A stretch of DNA of 64,000 nt, taken from the NCBI GenBank assembly GCA_034090045.1, contig JAXDTI010000002.1:190395-254394 (forward strand), given 5' to 3'. The notes below the pieces were generated by a model. It did no database searches. It was not told the origin of the DNA and worked only from the letters and a program-made list of their open reading frames with translations. Below are positions 41,892 to 50,358 of the stretch, piece after piece. The DNA is from JAXDTI01 sp034090045. GTDB taxonomy: Bacteria; Actinomycetota; Actinomycetes; Actinomycetales; Actinomycetaceae. Each line of letters starts with the position of its first letter. Position 1 is the stretch's first letter. The position numbers were made by a program, and so were the translations under genes.

Positions 41892-43334
41892 TTACCACCT
41901 GGCAAGCTCGGCAGAATAACCAACATAATTAGATGGCTTTAATTGCTGTAGCTTCTCCGTCACAGCTGCCGGAAGCCCCAGACCAGCCACAAATTCCCTC
42001 ATTTTCTGTTCATCAACGCGCCGCCCACGAGTGAGTTCCTTCAACCGCTCATAGGGATTATCCATACCCGAGACTCCAGCCACCGCCTGCACCCGCATCA
42101 CCTGCTGAATCGCTTCGCCGAGCACCTCCCAGTTATGATCCAACTCCCTCGCCATCAGATCAGAAGCCACATCCAGACCCGCCAAACCGCCTATCAAATT
42201 TTCGATAGCGAGCAGCGAATGCCCGAAAGCTACACCGATATTACGCTGCGAAGTAGAATCCGTGAGATCCCGCTGCATCCGCGAAGTCACCAGCGTCGCC
42301 GAAAGCGTGTCAAACAACGCACACGACACCTCCAGATTCGCCTCCGCATTCTCAAACCTAATCGGATTAACCTTGTGAGGCATCGTTGAAGAGCCGGTCG
42401 AACCCTGCGCCGCCAGATTCTGATGGAAATACCCCATAGATATATAGGTCCAAACATCAGTAGCAAAATTGTGAGCAATCCGGTTGAAATGCGCCACCGC
42501 CCCGAAAAGCTCCGCATCCCAGTCATGCGGCTCAATCTGAGTGGTAAGCGGATTCATGATCAAACCCAAGTGCTCAATAAAGGCACGCGCCATTACCGGC
42601 CAATCCACCTGCGGTAACGCGACACGGTGCGCCGCCCACGTTCCAGTTGCGCCGTTGAACTTCCCCAGGTACTCCTGCGCAGCCACCCGGTCAAGTTGCC
42701 GCTGCAACCGGTGAGCAACCACCGCCAACTCCTTACCCAGGGTGACAGGCGTTGCCGGCTGCCCGTGAGTATGCGCCAACATCGGCACCTGAGCATTATC
42801 TGCCGCCAGCTTACGAATATCGGCAGTGAGCTGCCGTGCACGCGGCAACCACACCCGCTCCACCGCACCCCGAACCGTCAGAACATAAGACAAATTATTG
42901 ATGTCCTCAGAAGTACAGAAAATATGAACCAGCTCAGAAACCCGAGGCAGATTAGTATCCGCACCCAAACTCTCCGGGGCAGCGGCGATACGGTTTTTAA
43001 TCAGGTACTCGACAGCCTTTACGTCATGTTTCGTGACCGCCTCAGTTTCAGACAACTCGGCAATAGTGTCGCCATCAAAGTCACGAACAATCGCGCGCAG
43101 ATAATCCTGTTCGGCTCCGGTCAGCTGCGGGGCACCCGGCACCAACCCAGCATCGGTGAGGAAAATCAGCCACTCCACCTCGACGTGAACGCGGGCACGG
43201 TTAAGCGCCGCCTCCGACAGGTAATCGACCAGCGGCGCTGCATAGCGACGGTAACGACCATCGAGCGGACCGAGTGCGGCACCAGTTTCAGCGAGATTGA
43301 CATGGGTTTCAGGCAGATCTGCGATTCGTTCCAT
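41892..43334 (-). CDS. purB: Adenylosuccinate lyase (PurB)
   Basis: Cleaves SAICAR and adenylosuccinate, two steps of purine synthesis. The 480-residue protein starts with ALGPLDGRYRRYAAPLVDYLSEAAL; the fumarase-superfamily signature is GSSTMPHKVNPIRFENAE, and EAVTKHDVKAVEYLIKN and LAHTHGQPATPVTLGKELAVV supply the active-site His residues. The upstream sequence TAATAT with 5 bases to the ATG and no ribosome binding site points to a leaderless start. It stands alone, away from the purK-purE and purN loci. Confidence 0.97.
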   Translation of the reverse strand: MERIADLPETHVNLAETGAALGPLDGRYRRYAAPLVDYLSEAALNRARVHVEVEWLIFLTDAGLVPGAPQLTGAEQDYLRAIVRDFDGDTIAELSETEAVTKHDVKAVEYLIKNRIAAAPESLGADTNLPRVSELVHIFCTSEDINNLSYVLTVRGAVERVWLPRARQLTADIRKLAADNAQVPMLAHTHGQPATPVTLGKELAVVAHRLQRQLDRVAAQEYLGKFNGATGTWAAHRVALPQVDWPVMARAFIEHLGLIMNPLTTQIEPHDWDAELFGAVAHFNRIAHNFATDVWTYISMGYFHQNLAAQGSTGSSTMPHKVNPIRFENAEANLEVSCALFDTLSATLVTSRMQRDLTDSTSQRNIGVAFGHSLLAIENLIGGLAGLDVASDLMARELDHNWEVLGEAIQQVMRVQAVAGVSGMDNPYERLKELTRGRRVDEQKMREFVAGLGLPAAVTEKLQQLKPSNYVGYSAELARW

Positions 43335-43449
43335 ACCTTATATTATTGTCGTCACCACCGACACCCCACAAAACCCCCGCCCAACGAGCCGGGGGAAACC
43401 AGGGCAAAAAGCTGCGACGCACTGCACGGTTACAGGCAGCAGTGACCGA

Positions 43450-43455
43450 TAAAAT
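43450..43455 (+). promoter_or_regulatory. Leaderless -10 element of the 264-aa gene
   Basis: TAAAAT ends 6 bases before the ATG at 43462; no ribosome binding site is seen. Confidence 0.5.
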
Positions 43456-43461
43456 CAAGGT

Positions 43462-44256
43462 ATGGGATTACGTGACAGGCTGTGGAGGCTCAAAACGCGC
43501 CGCGAGAAAGGCAACGACTTTGACCAGGCACGGGCGGCAGCAGTAGCGACCGGACGGATGGAACCATATATAAGAGTGCTGGCCAGCGAGCCAGTTTGGA
43601 TCCCGAACGAACACCCTCGCATTACCCCAGGCGCAGCCGAAAACGTGTTGCAGGGTAGCCACCTGGTCGAACCCGAACACGGTAACTCGGTGCTCCGCGC
43701 AACAACCGAACCCACCGGAACCGCACTCGCCATCTATTCGACAAGCTCCCGGATGCTGGACGCCACCGGCAGCAAGGACGGCAGGCAGCTTCTCGCCAGT
43801 GAAATCCCCGAAACCGACTGGCCTTTAGCAATAGATGCCGGGCTGGCCGGTGAACTAACTATCACCGCTGACACGCTACACCGCGCCGCAAAACTCGCCG
43901 CCGGAAACGCCACCGCGGATGCCATCACCGCGATTGGTGGAGAACGACTCGTTGCAGCAGCGGCCACCGAGGTTCACGAGCAGTGGGGATACGGTGATGA
44001 AGCAACAGAATTTGGAACCGGCAAACAACAGACCGAGACGGAACCTATACCTGTATATAAAGGCTATTCAGCGACACGGGTTCGGCTGCTCGGGCTTAGC
44101 GGGCGCACCTGGACAGTATATTATCGGGAAGATGCAGATGCAGAAGAAATCAACGACCCGGGAGTTTTCGTGGTAAACCCGGAAGTCGCGGGATATTTAC
44201 GGGACTTGTTGTGGGAATTCAGACCCCGAGTTAGACAGGGCGACGAATCATCATAA
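43462..44256 (+). CDS. Hypothetical protein (264 aa)
   Basis: Cytoplasmic protein without signal or membrane segments. It begins MGLRDRLWRLKTRREKGN and has alternating Ala-rich helices (FDQARAAAVATGRMEPYIRV, LAAGNATADAITAIGGERLVAAAATEV) and a beta-rich C-terminal part (RTWTVYYREDADAEEINDPG). The layout with its terminal RDLLWEF recalls secretion-apparatus enhancer (SseB)-like proteins only loosely, so no function is assigned. Its 3' end overlaps the convergent surface-protein gene by 26 bases. Probably leaderless (TAAAAT plus 6 bases). Confidence 0.7.
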   Translation: MGLRDRLWRLKTRREKGNDFDQARAAAVATGRMEPYIRVLASEPVWIPNEHPRITPGAAENVLQGSHLVEPEHGNSVLRATTEPTGTALAIYSTSSRMLDATGSKDGRQLLASEIPETDWPLAIDAGLAGELTITADTLHRAAKLAAGNATADAITAIGGERLVAAAATEVHEQWGYGDEATEFGTGKQQTETEPIPVYKGYSATRVRLLGLSGRTWTVYYREDADAEEINDPGVFVVNPEVAGYLRDLLWEFRPRVRQGDESS

Positions 44257-46213
44257 CGCCGACACCGCTCAAACCCACGAGCACCGTAGCGATACCGAAA
44301 CCCAGCACCGCAGATGAGGTGCCTTTCGCCCAGTTCGCCTGAGCTTGCTGCACAGACTCGCCGGATTGCAAGGCAAGCTCCGGGAAGTCACTACCGCCAA
44401 TTCCCCCGGTCAGAGTGTCGCCAGCGCGCTGAATCGGCGTGACGCTCCTGTCAGTATCGTCACGATCATCGGTGCCCTGCGGTCCGTTCGGGTCATCGCC
44501 CGCTACCGCACCACCCGTAATATCCTCAATGGTGTTATCCGTGGTCAAGTCATATTCAACCGAAGTCACAACCGGGAAACCATTCTCGTTTACCTGCGGA
44601 TCCATGCTGCTCTCGTCCGGGGCTTCGGTATAGGTTCGCTCGCTCGTGTGACCACCTGAACCGGGGTTATCGGTTCCTGTACCGGTCTCATGTTCACCGG
44701 GCTGTGCGGGTTCATCAGTACCGGGCTGTGCGGGTTGCGGAGCCAGTCCCGGCGCGGAAGCAGAGTCACGCGGATCAGTCCCCGCAGCAGCTTCATCAAC
44801 GTTAGAGAACCCGTCACCATCCAAATCCTCCGGGGTGGACAGCGGGTTATTCGGGTCGGAACCGGCAGCCAACTCCTCGGCGTTACTCCAGCCATCACCG
44901 TCAGTGTCCTGCGAGGCAGGATCCGGAACAAGCCGCGTGAAATCAAACTTTACAGGCACCTCGACACGGTAATTTGTGCCGTCAACCCCAGTGGAACGCA
45001 AAGAAATAGTAGTGCCAACCTGGCCTGTGCCGTTATAGAACACTCGCACTGCGGTCTCAGCGTTGTGTGCCAGGTGCAGGCTGCTAGTCGGGTTAGCGGT
45101 GTCGAGCACCTGCCCGTCATCAGTGGCCAGCAGCATCCGGGCACCCGTAGGTAGCGTGCCCACCAAATCAGATGCCTGAATATCGACACCATCAGTGGCC
45201 TGCTCGGCACGAATACCGTGGGTAGAAATAGTCAGGTTCCTGTAAACCAGCCAGGTTTCATCTGCAAAGACACTCTGCGACACGGTAGCGGGAACCGAAA
45301 CTGGAACCGACTCGACAGCTATCGCAGGGAGCGCAGAGCCCGTCTCGGCACCGTTATTAATCAGCACATTGAAAGGAATCGGGGAGGCGTTGATGGTGAG
45401 TGCCGGCAGCGGCGTCATCCCAACCGCCTGCGAAGCGGAACCAAGCGTGACCGGCAAGTTCACGCCCTCACCAATCGCGGCGAAATCCGTCTCAGAGTTC
45501 ACCACGAAAATAAAGTCTTTCGGATCCGAATACACCCAACCGCCAGCGGTATCCTGGGCGGCAACATACGTTACCTTATATATACCTGGAGTGGAGAAAC
45601 GCGCCTTCGACAGTCGCGCCTCAGTGTCGCCAAAGAGAGTGTAACCTCTCGGAGCGGAGCCGTCAGTGGGCAGCGGCGCAGTATCGCCGGTAGTCATAGT
45701 AGTTCCGGTAGGGTCATCGGTAAAGGTTGCGCCGACCGGACCAGAAAGAGCGGTCATCACGAAAACGGTACTGCGCCCTTTAGCCGCGATGAAACCGGGA
45801 TTCAATAAGCCCCCATCCGCATACACCGGGTCACTGTTGAAAGTAGAACCCGCCCAGAAATAGTTTGAGGTCGGTGACAGCGAGGTGCACGCCTCTTCTG
45901 GGTCATAGAAAATCTGCGGCAATTCCGGGTTATAGTTCACCGAGTTTGTATAGGTTCCAAGTTCAACTTTTGACTGCTCACCCCGCATTACGGTACGTGA
46001 ATACAGTGCGGTTCCGAGGTTGGCATCAATCAGATCCGAACACTGTGGGGCGATTTTTTGAACCTGTTCAAGAGTCAAGGCAACAGCTGGAGTAGCGTTC
46101 CCGGATGTGGTTATCGGCGAATCCGCCAACGCAGAAAGTGCAAAACCGCAGGTAGGCGCGACTACGAGCGCAGCGCCGGCGATCCAAGCGATCGCCTTCC
46201 CTATGGTATGCAT
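44231..46213 (-). CDS. Surface-anchored protein with thrombospondin type-3 calcium repeats
   Basis: Exported protein of 660 residues. Signal peptide about 1-30; a body with GIYKVTYVAAQDTAGGWVY that resembles actinobacterial surface-anchored domains; then two calcium-binding TSP3-like repeats (DTDGDGWSNAEELAAGSDP and DLDGDGFSNVDEAAAGTDP, about 430-475); a Pro/Gly/Glu linker; and a C-terminal membrane helix followed by MMIRRPV. No LPXTG. AGGAACTAAT precedes the ATG. It is displayed on the surface and likely binds calcium; ligand unknown. Overlaps the convergent 264-aa gene. Confidence 0.82.
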   Translation of the reverse strand: MHTIGKAIAWIAGAALVVAPTCGFALSALADSPITTSGNATPAVALTLEQVQKIAPQCSDLIDANLGTALYSRTVMRGEQSKVELGTYTNSVNYNPELPQIFYDPEEACTSLSPTSNYFWAGSTFNSDPVYADGGLLNPGFIAAKGRSTVFVMTALSGPVGATFTDDPTGTTMTTGDTAPLPTDGSAPRGYTLFGDTEARLSKARFSTPGIYKVTYVAAQDTAGGWVYSDPKDFIFVVNSETDFAAIGEGVNLPVTLGSASQAVGMTPLPALTINASPIPFNVLINNGAETGSALPAIAVESVPVSVPATVSQSVFADETWLVYRNLTISTHGIRAEQATDGVDIQASDLVGTLPTGARMLLATDDGQVLDTANPTSSLHLAHNAETAVRVFYNGTGQVGTTISLRSTGVDGTNYRVEVPVKFDFTRLVPDPASQDTDGDGWSNAEELAAGSDPNNPLSTPEDLDGDGFSNVDEAAAGTDPRDSASAPGLAPQPAQPGTDEPAQPGEHETGTGTDNPGSGGHTSERTYTEAPDESSMDPQVNENGFPVVTSVEYDLTTDNTIEDITGGAVAGDDPNGPQGTDDRDDTDRSVTPIQRAGDTLTGGIGGSDFPELALQSGESVQQAQANWAKGTSSAVLGFGIATVLVGLSGVGVMMIRRPV

Positions 46214-46433
46214 ATTAGTTCCTATCCAATTCTCCCACCTAACGCCCTAGTCTAGCAGAAACGTTATAAAAAAACCACAATGGGTGAGCCTCTTCTAATT
46301 GAGTCTGGTGGCAGGCCTGTAATAATCGCTGAATCATCAGAACCGCAGGTACCACCGAGAATAACAGTGCCGTAGCCACGGGCCCACCGACAGCAGAACA
46401 ACCGCAGAATGAGAAGAGTTTTATAGACTGTAG

Positions 46434-47351
46434 TTACATATTCTTAATCGAGGCGGTCTGTACCTCGCCCGTATCGTGCAATCCGGCATCATCCCGAGAC
46501 AACAACGGAACAAACCACGTAGAAACAGACTCCGGAGTTGCGGCAATCACACGCAAACGCGCAGGCGAATGCTCGGCATCACGCAACGCCCGCTCCAAAA
46601 GCTCGAAATCTAAAAAAGAATCCAACCGCGGATAGCAATTCCAGGAATCAAAAGACACCACATTATCGTCACCACAGGGCATAACCGACTGCGACTCCTC
46701 CGAGCCACAAGGGCTAATACCCTGGTCATCGGATTCTTTCTCGGACATAAGCTGCGCGGTCTCCCGACACAACTCCCACAGCAGCCGACGCAGATTCTCC
46801 GAACCGGTCAGCGGCTCAACCACCAGACGTACCGCGTTGGGCAAAAAATCCAGAACCTGCGCCGGAGAATCAACCTCGGCCAGCAGATCATCAAAAACCG
46901 TCGGCAGCGGCATACTCTGCGGAGCATCCTCCACCTCCGAAGCCGCCAACATCAGCGAAAAAGCCATGATTACCAGGGAACCTATGAAACCCGTGTACTG
47001 ATCGTCAGGGAAATGCTGCTGCAGCCAAGTCTCATACTCACCACTGGCCTGAGCATCAGAAATCTGCTCCAAAGCCGCATGAATCAGATCCAGCGACGGA
47101 TCGGGTAGTCCCGCAATCTGCTGGCGGTGCTCCAAATCATCGATGGCATTCTCAGCAGTCAAAAGCTCATGTATAAGCACCACCGCAGAGGAACAATACA
47201 GCCGAGCCTGCCATGCAGAAAAGCCCTTTACCTGGAAATCCACGACCGGGCGACGAGTACATTCACGAGTACGAATCACGATGAGATGCTGGTAGTACAA
47301 TCGAGCATCCTCAGTGACCCTGTTAAACTCGCGAGCCGGAACCTTTACCAT
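46434..47351 (-). CDS. Hypothetical protein (305 aa)
   Basis: No recognised family. The N-terminal 200 residues look helical (YYQHLIVIRTREC, ARLYCSSAVVLIHELLTAENAID, GSLVIMAFSLMLAASEVED), with one modestly hydrophobic segment at about 125-145, and the remainder is acidic and polar with several cysteines (ISPCGSEESQSVMPCGDDN). No signal peptide. Upstream there is no strong ribosome binding site. It stands between the TSP3 protein and the DedA gene on the same strand; no operon signal. Confidence 0.6.
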   Translation of the reverse strand: MVKVPAREFNRVTEDARLYYQHLIVIRTRECTRRPVVDFQVKGFSAWQARLYCSSAVVLIHELLTAENAIDDLEHRQQIAGLPDPSLDLIHAALEQISDAQASGEYETWLQQHFPDDQYTGFIGSLVIMAFSLMLAASEVEDAPQSMPLPTVFDDLLAEVDSPAQVLDFLPNAVRLVVEPLTGSENLRRLLWELCRETAQLMSEKESDDQGISPCGSEESQSVMPCGDDNVVSFDSWNCYPRLDSFLDFELLERALRDAEHSPARLRVIAATPESVSTWFVPLLSRDDAGLHDTGEVQTASIKNM

Positions 47352-47398
47352 ATTTTCAGAATCTCATAAAACCGGCACCCTGTCGCGGCAAAACCAAC

Positions 47399-48055
47399 TC
47401 AGGACGCGTGTCGTTTCCGAATCGCCGCAACCACCATCGGCAACACTGAAACAACCACGATAATTATGGCGATAACCTCGACATTGTTGGCGATCAACGG
47501 AATCCCACCGAGCGCCACACCCGCCGCCAGGAACCCGAAAATCCACAGCACCGCGCCCAGCACATTCCACAACAGAAACGAAACGTAACTGTAGGATGCG
47601 ATACCCGCCACAATCGGCACGAAAGTGCGAACGAAAGGCACGAAGCGCGCCAGAACCAGGGAGCGCCCACCATAGCGGTTAAAGAAGTCTTCGGCGCGAT
47701 GTAGATTCTCGGTAGAGAGAAATCGCGACCCGCCCTTGAAAAGTCGACGCCCGAATTTTTCGCCGAGCAAATAACCCACCGAGTTACCCAAAACCGCTGC
47801 AACCAGCAAAACCAACAGGGTTACCGGGAGCGGTACCGGGATGCGGGCATGAAGGATACCGAGCGTGAAGATCATCGAATCGCCGGGGAGCACCGGAAAA
47901 AGCACGCCAGATTCGATGAACACCATGAGAGCCACGATGCCCACCATCCAGCCGCCGAAATTGTTCAGCAACGTGTTGATGAGCAGATCCGGGTCGCGGA
48001 GGTAATCCAGGGCTGAGGTGGGCAGCAGCGGCAGCACAGCGATAGAAATATCCAC
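47399..48055 (-). CDS. DedA-family membrane protein
   Basis: Membrane protein of 218 residues. The DedA/SNARE-associated signature is present: ESGVLFPVLPGDSMIF, LGNSVGYLLGEKFGRRLF, ARFVPFVRTFVPIVAGIASYSYVSFLLWNVLGAVLW. DedA proteins recycle polyprenyl or phospholipids across the membrane. The start chosen is GTG at 48055, 7 bases after TAGGAT, a leaderless start. The longer ATG frame begins inside the right half of the palindrome at 48085-48160 and would add 14 poorly conserved residues. Confidence 0.88.
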   Translation of the reverse strand: MDISIAVLPLLPTSALDYLRDPDLLINTLLNNFGGWMVGIVALMVFIESGVLFPVLPGDSMIFTLGILHARIPVPLPVTLLVLLVAAVLGNSVGYLLGEKFGRRLFKGGSRFLSTENLHRAEDFFNRYGGRSLVLARFVPFVRTFVPIVAGIASYSYVSFLLWNVLGAVLWIFGFLAAGVALGGIPLIANNVEVIAIIIVVVSVLPMVVAAIRKRHAS

Positions 48056-48062
48056 GCCCCTA

Positions 48063-48068
48063 ATCCTA
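48063..48068 (-). promoter_or_regulatory. Leaderless -10 element of dedA
   Basis: TAGGAT on the minus strand, 7 bases before the GTG start; lies between the palindrome and the gene. Confidence 0.5.
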
Positions 48069-48084
48069 TAGAGCGCGATAGTCC

Positions 48085-48160
48085 GTGCATAACTCATGAG
48101 ATTTTGAGGTTTATATGAGCAAAACCGGCTTTTTTCGTCAAAATCTCATGAGTTATGCAC
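48085..48160. repeat. Long perfect palindrome, family 1, copy 2
   Basis: Inverted arms of 23 bp (48085-48107 and 48138-48160) are perfectly complementary and start GTGCATAACTCATGAG. The 30-base centre contains TTTTTTCGTC. Read on the minus strand, the outer word TGCATAACTC and the inner TTTTGACGAAAAAA match the element at 32325-32400. It lies between divergent dedA and the flippase-like gene. Confidence 0.9.
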
Positions 48161-48185
48161 AGTGGGGGCCGGCGGGGCGGTGCCC

Positions 48186-48258
48186 ATCGGAGCCGGGCAG
48201 GTGGCGGCCGGAAAGGTGCGGGACGGGGTGGTGGAGGGACCGTCGGAGCCGGGCAGGT
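48186..48258 (+). repeat. Short direct repeat upstream of the flippase-like gene
   Basis: The 17-base word TCGGAGCCGGGCAGGTG occurs at 48186-48202 and again at 48242-48258, inside a G-rich stretch. Nothing else recognisable lies between 48161 and 48276. Confidence 0.7.
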
Positions 48259-48276
48259 GCGGGAAGATGGTCAGGA

Positions 48277-48282
48277 TAGGAT
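48277..48282 (+). promoter_or_regulatory. Leaderless -10 element of the flippase-like gene
   Basis: TAGGAT ends 6 bases before the ATG at 48289. The same word could act as a weak ribosome binding site (AGGA), so the assignment is tentative. Confidence 0.45.
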
Positions 48283-48288
48283 GAGAGC

Positions 48289-49257
48289 ATGGCTGAGCAG
48301 GGAACCGGCACACGTAGGCGGCACCCGGTCAGCATCCTCATATGGTGCGCGGGTGCCGGTGCCGCCGTTATTATCTCGGCATCCCTAAACCTCACAGAAA
48401 CCCGAAAACTGCTGGTGACAGCAAATTTGTGGTGGCTCGCGGTGGCGGCGACACTGGCGTTAGCAGCAACCTGCGGTCAGGCAATCATGTTGCGGGCGCT
48501 GGCGAAAGTACCGCTGCGGCTACCCGAGACCTATACCGCCGCGACTGCCGCCTGCCTGGCGGCCCTCTTTGCGCCTGCCGGTGTCGGAGCAGCTGCAGCG
48601 AATGCGCGCTACCTGCATAAAAAGGGTATAGGCGTCGCTGAGGCGACCGCCACAGCGGCATTCACTCAAGCGCTTCTCGGTGCGATAATCGGTTTGGTTA
48701 CACTGCTCACGGCACTATTGGCAGGGGTGGGGATCGTGCAACTGCTACCCGATGGGAGAGCTGTCAGTATCGGATTGACAGTTATTGTTATTGGCGTACT
48801 GGCAGCAGCTTTAATCTGGGTTTTCCCGCCTGTGCGGCGACGGGTGGCGGCGGCTACGAACTCACTGATGAAGCAGTTACGGAAAGAAATCTCCTGGCTG
48901 CGGAGCCACCCGCTGCGAGTAACTGCAGCGGTTTTTGGCGCGCTGCTTCAAATAGCCTGTCTCTGCGCGGCATACGCTGCCGCGCTCGCCGCATTCAACT
49001 TGACATTACCCGTGTTTACACTTGTCAAAGCGTATATCCTGGCGAATTCTTTGGGCTCGCTGGTACCAACACCCGGAAATATCGGTGCGATAGAGGCCGC
49101 ACTCGCCGGGGGACTGCGGATCGTAGGAGTGGACGTGGCGGCAGCCCTCGGTGCGGCACTGGCGTATCGGCTGGCAACTTTTTGGTTCCGAGCGGCACTG
49201 GGATGGTTTGCACTACGACGAATCGAGCGCCTAGAACCCGCAACTGAACTGCGGTAA
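48289..49257 (+). CDS. Lysylphosphatidylglycerol synthase/flippase-like membrane protein (UPF0104)
   Basis: Membrane protein of 322 residues with about eight helices. The family signature is SLGSLVPTPGNIGAIEAALAGGL, as in the LPG_synthase_TM family, and AALFAPAGVGAAAANARYL gives the second conserved loop. No C-terminal aminoacyltransferase domain is attached, so it is a stand-alone flippase-like protein that may move lipids. Divergent from dedA across a long palindrome, another lipid-related membrane protein. Confidence 0.87.
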   Translation: MAEQGTGTRRRHPVSILIWCAGAGAAVIISASLNLTETRKLLVTANLWWLAVAATLALAATCGQAIMLRALAKVPLRLPETYTAATAACLAALFAPAGVGAAAANARYLHKKGIGVAEATATAAFTQALLGAIIGLVTLLTALLAGVGIVQLLPDGRAVSIGLTVIVIGVLAAALIWVFPPVRRRVAAATNSLMKQLRKEISWLRSHPLRVTAAVFGALLQIACLCAAYAAALAAFNLTLPVFTLVKAYILANSLGSLVPTPGNIGAIEAALAGGLRIVGVDVAAALGAALAYRLATFWFRAALGWFALRRIERLEPATELR

Positions 49258-49278
49258 CGTCATGTAGGTAGCTGCATT

Positions 49279-49284
49279 TAGAAT
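49279..49284 (+). promoter_or_regulatory. Leaderless -10 element of the 347-aa gene
   Basis: TAGAAT ends 6 bases before the ATG at 49291; no ribosome binding site. Confidence 0.55.
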
Positions 49285-49290
49285 ACCTAT

Positions 49291-50334
49291 ATGACCATGA
49301 ATGCGCTTCCCGAGCTCTCCTTCAGAGTCGGGTCTGAGCCCACGGCGGATCCTGATATCGCCGATCTCAGACCGAGGCTCCGCCCCGGCAGGCTGGTTAT
49401 TGCCGCATTGGTTCTGGTAGGGCTGATGCTGGTCGCTCTCGGCATCTTCATGAATCTGTACCATGACGGTAGCGCCCGAGCGGTCGCAAACAGCTATACC
49501 GAAGGTCTCGAAACCGGGGACTGGCAGGCCATATCCCAAGCACTCGGCGGTCAAAACATTATTGAGGCCTATCCGGCAATCAATTCGACAATTCTTGCCA
49601 GCCGAATTGAGGCACCAACACAATTCGAGGTTAAAGCTAAACAGATCCGGGATTCTTCAGCGCGTATCGACTACACATTCCAGTTGGGAGGGAACTCGCA
49701 CACGCTACCGGTGAACCTGGTGCGAATCAACAACACCTGGTTTGTGGAACTGCCTGCCGCCGCCGGGGCACACGCACAATTTAGACTCGGCACCGGAGTG
49801 AAAAGTATGAGCATCGGTGATTATCAGGTGCCGGTGGGTGCTTTTAACAAGGGCATTTTGCAATCTGCGATACTGCCGGGAACCTATAGGATTCGAGCCA
49901 CCCCACTACATAGCAAACTCGCAGGTCAGGAAAGTAAAGCGAGCCTCGGTTTTCCTGATTCGGTCGGTAAAGTTGATGTGACGGCAACCGGCACCCGTGG
50001 TTTTGAGACGGCGGTGCGTGCCGAATTTGATTCCATGCTCGACGGGCTAGACGGTTTCGTTGGTGAGGTCTATCCAACTTTCCGTATCGACGTTCCAGCT
50101 CCCGATTCCGGCAATCTCACCTGGGCGGTTGCCGGACGTGGCTATGATTTCGAGGTCGATACCAGTGGGAGACCCTGGGCATTTATCGCCGACAAAGTAC
50201 CGCTAACCATAGGAATCACGGCCACCGATATGGTTATCACGAACCCGAATCAACTTGCTCGCTTCGCTGGATACCTCGACCTCGATGACACCGGCACAAT
50301 CACTCTCACCGTCACTTCAGCGAGCATGGAGTAA
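49291..50334 (+). CDS. Hypothetical single-pass membrane protein (347 aa)
   Basis: An N-terminal cytoplasmic stretch (about 1-33) is followed by one membrane helix (about 34-56, LVIAALVLVGLMLVALGIF) and a large extracellular domain. That domain contains YHDGSARAVANSYTEGLETGDWQ and beta-rich repeats (TYRIRATPLHSKL, TRGFETAVRAEFDSML). Layout resembles DUF4878-like or lipoprotein-like domains but no family is recognised. Leaderless start (TAGAAT plus 6 bases). Ends 24 bases before the convergent MFS gene. Confidence 0.72.
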   Translation: MTMNALPELSFRVGSEPTADPDIADLRPRLRPGRLVIAALVLVGLMLVALGIFMNLYHDGSARAVANSYTEGLETGDWQAISQALGGQNIIEAYPAINSTILASRIEAPTQFEVKAKQIRDSSARIDYTFQLGGNSHTLPVNLVRINNTWFVELPAAAGAHAQFRLGTGVKSMSIGDYQVPVGAFNKGILQSAILPGTYRIRATPLHSKLAGQESKASLGFPDSVGKVDVTATGTRGFETAVRAEFDSMLDGLDGFVGEVYPTFRIDVPAPDSGNLTWAVAGRGYDFEVDTSGRPWAFIADKVPLTIGITATDMVITNPNQLARFAGYLDLDDTGTITLTVTSASME

Positions 50335-50358
50335 AGACGGCACCGCGCCAGGCAGCTT

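Noticed and set aside
48056..48097. Longer dedA frame starting at an ATG inside the palindrome
   Set aside because: No ribosome binding site, poorly conserved residues, and a TAGGAT box 7 bases before the GTG at 48055 favours the shorter form.
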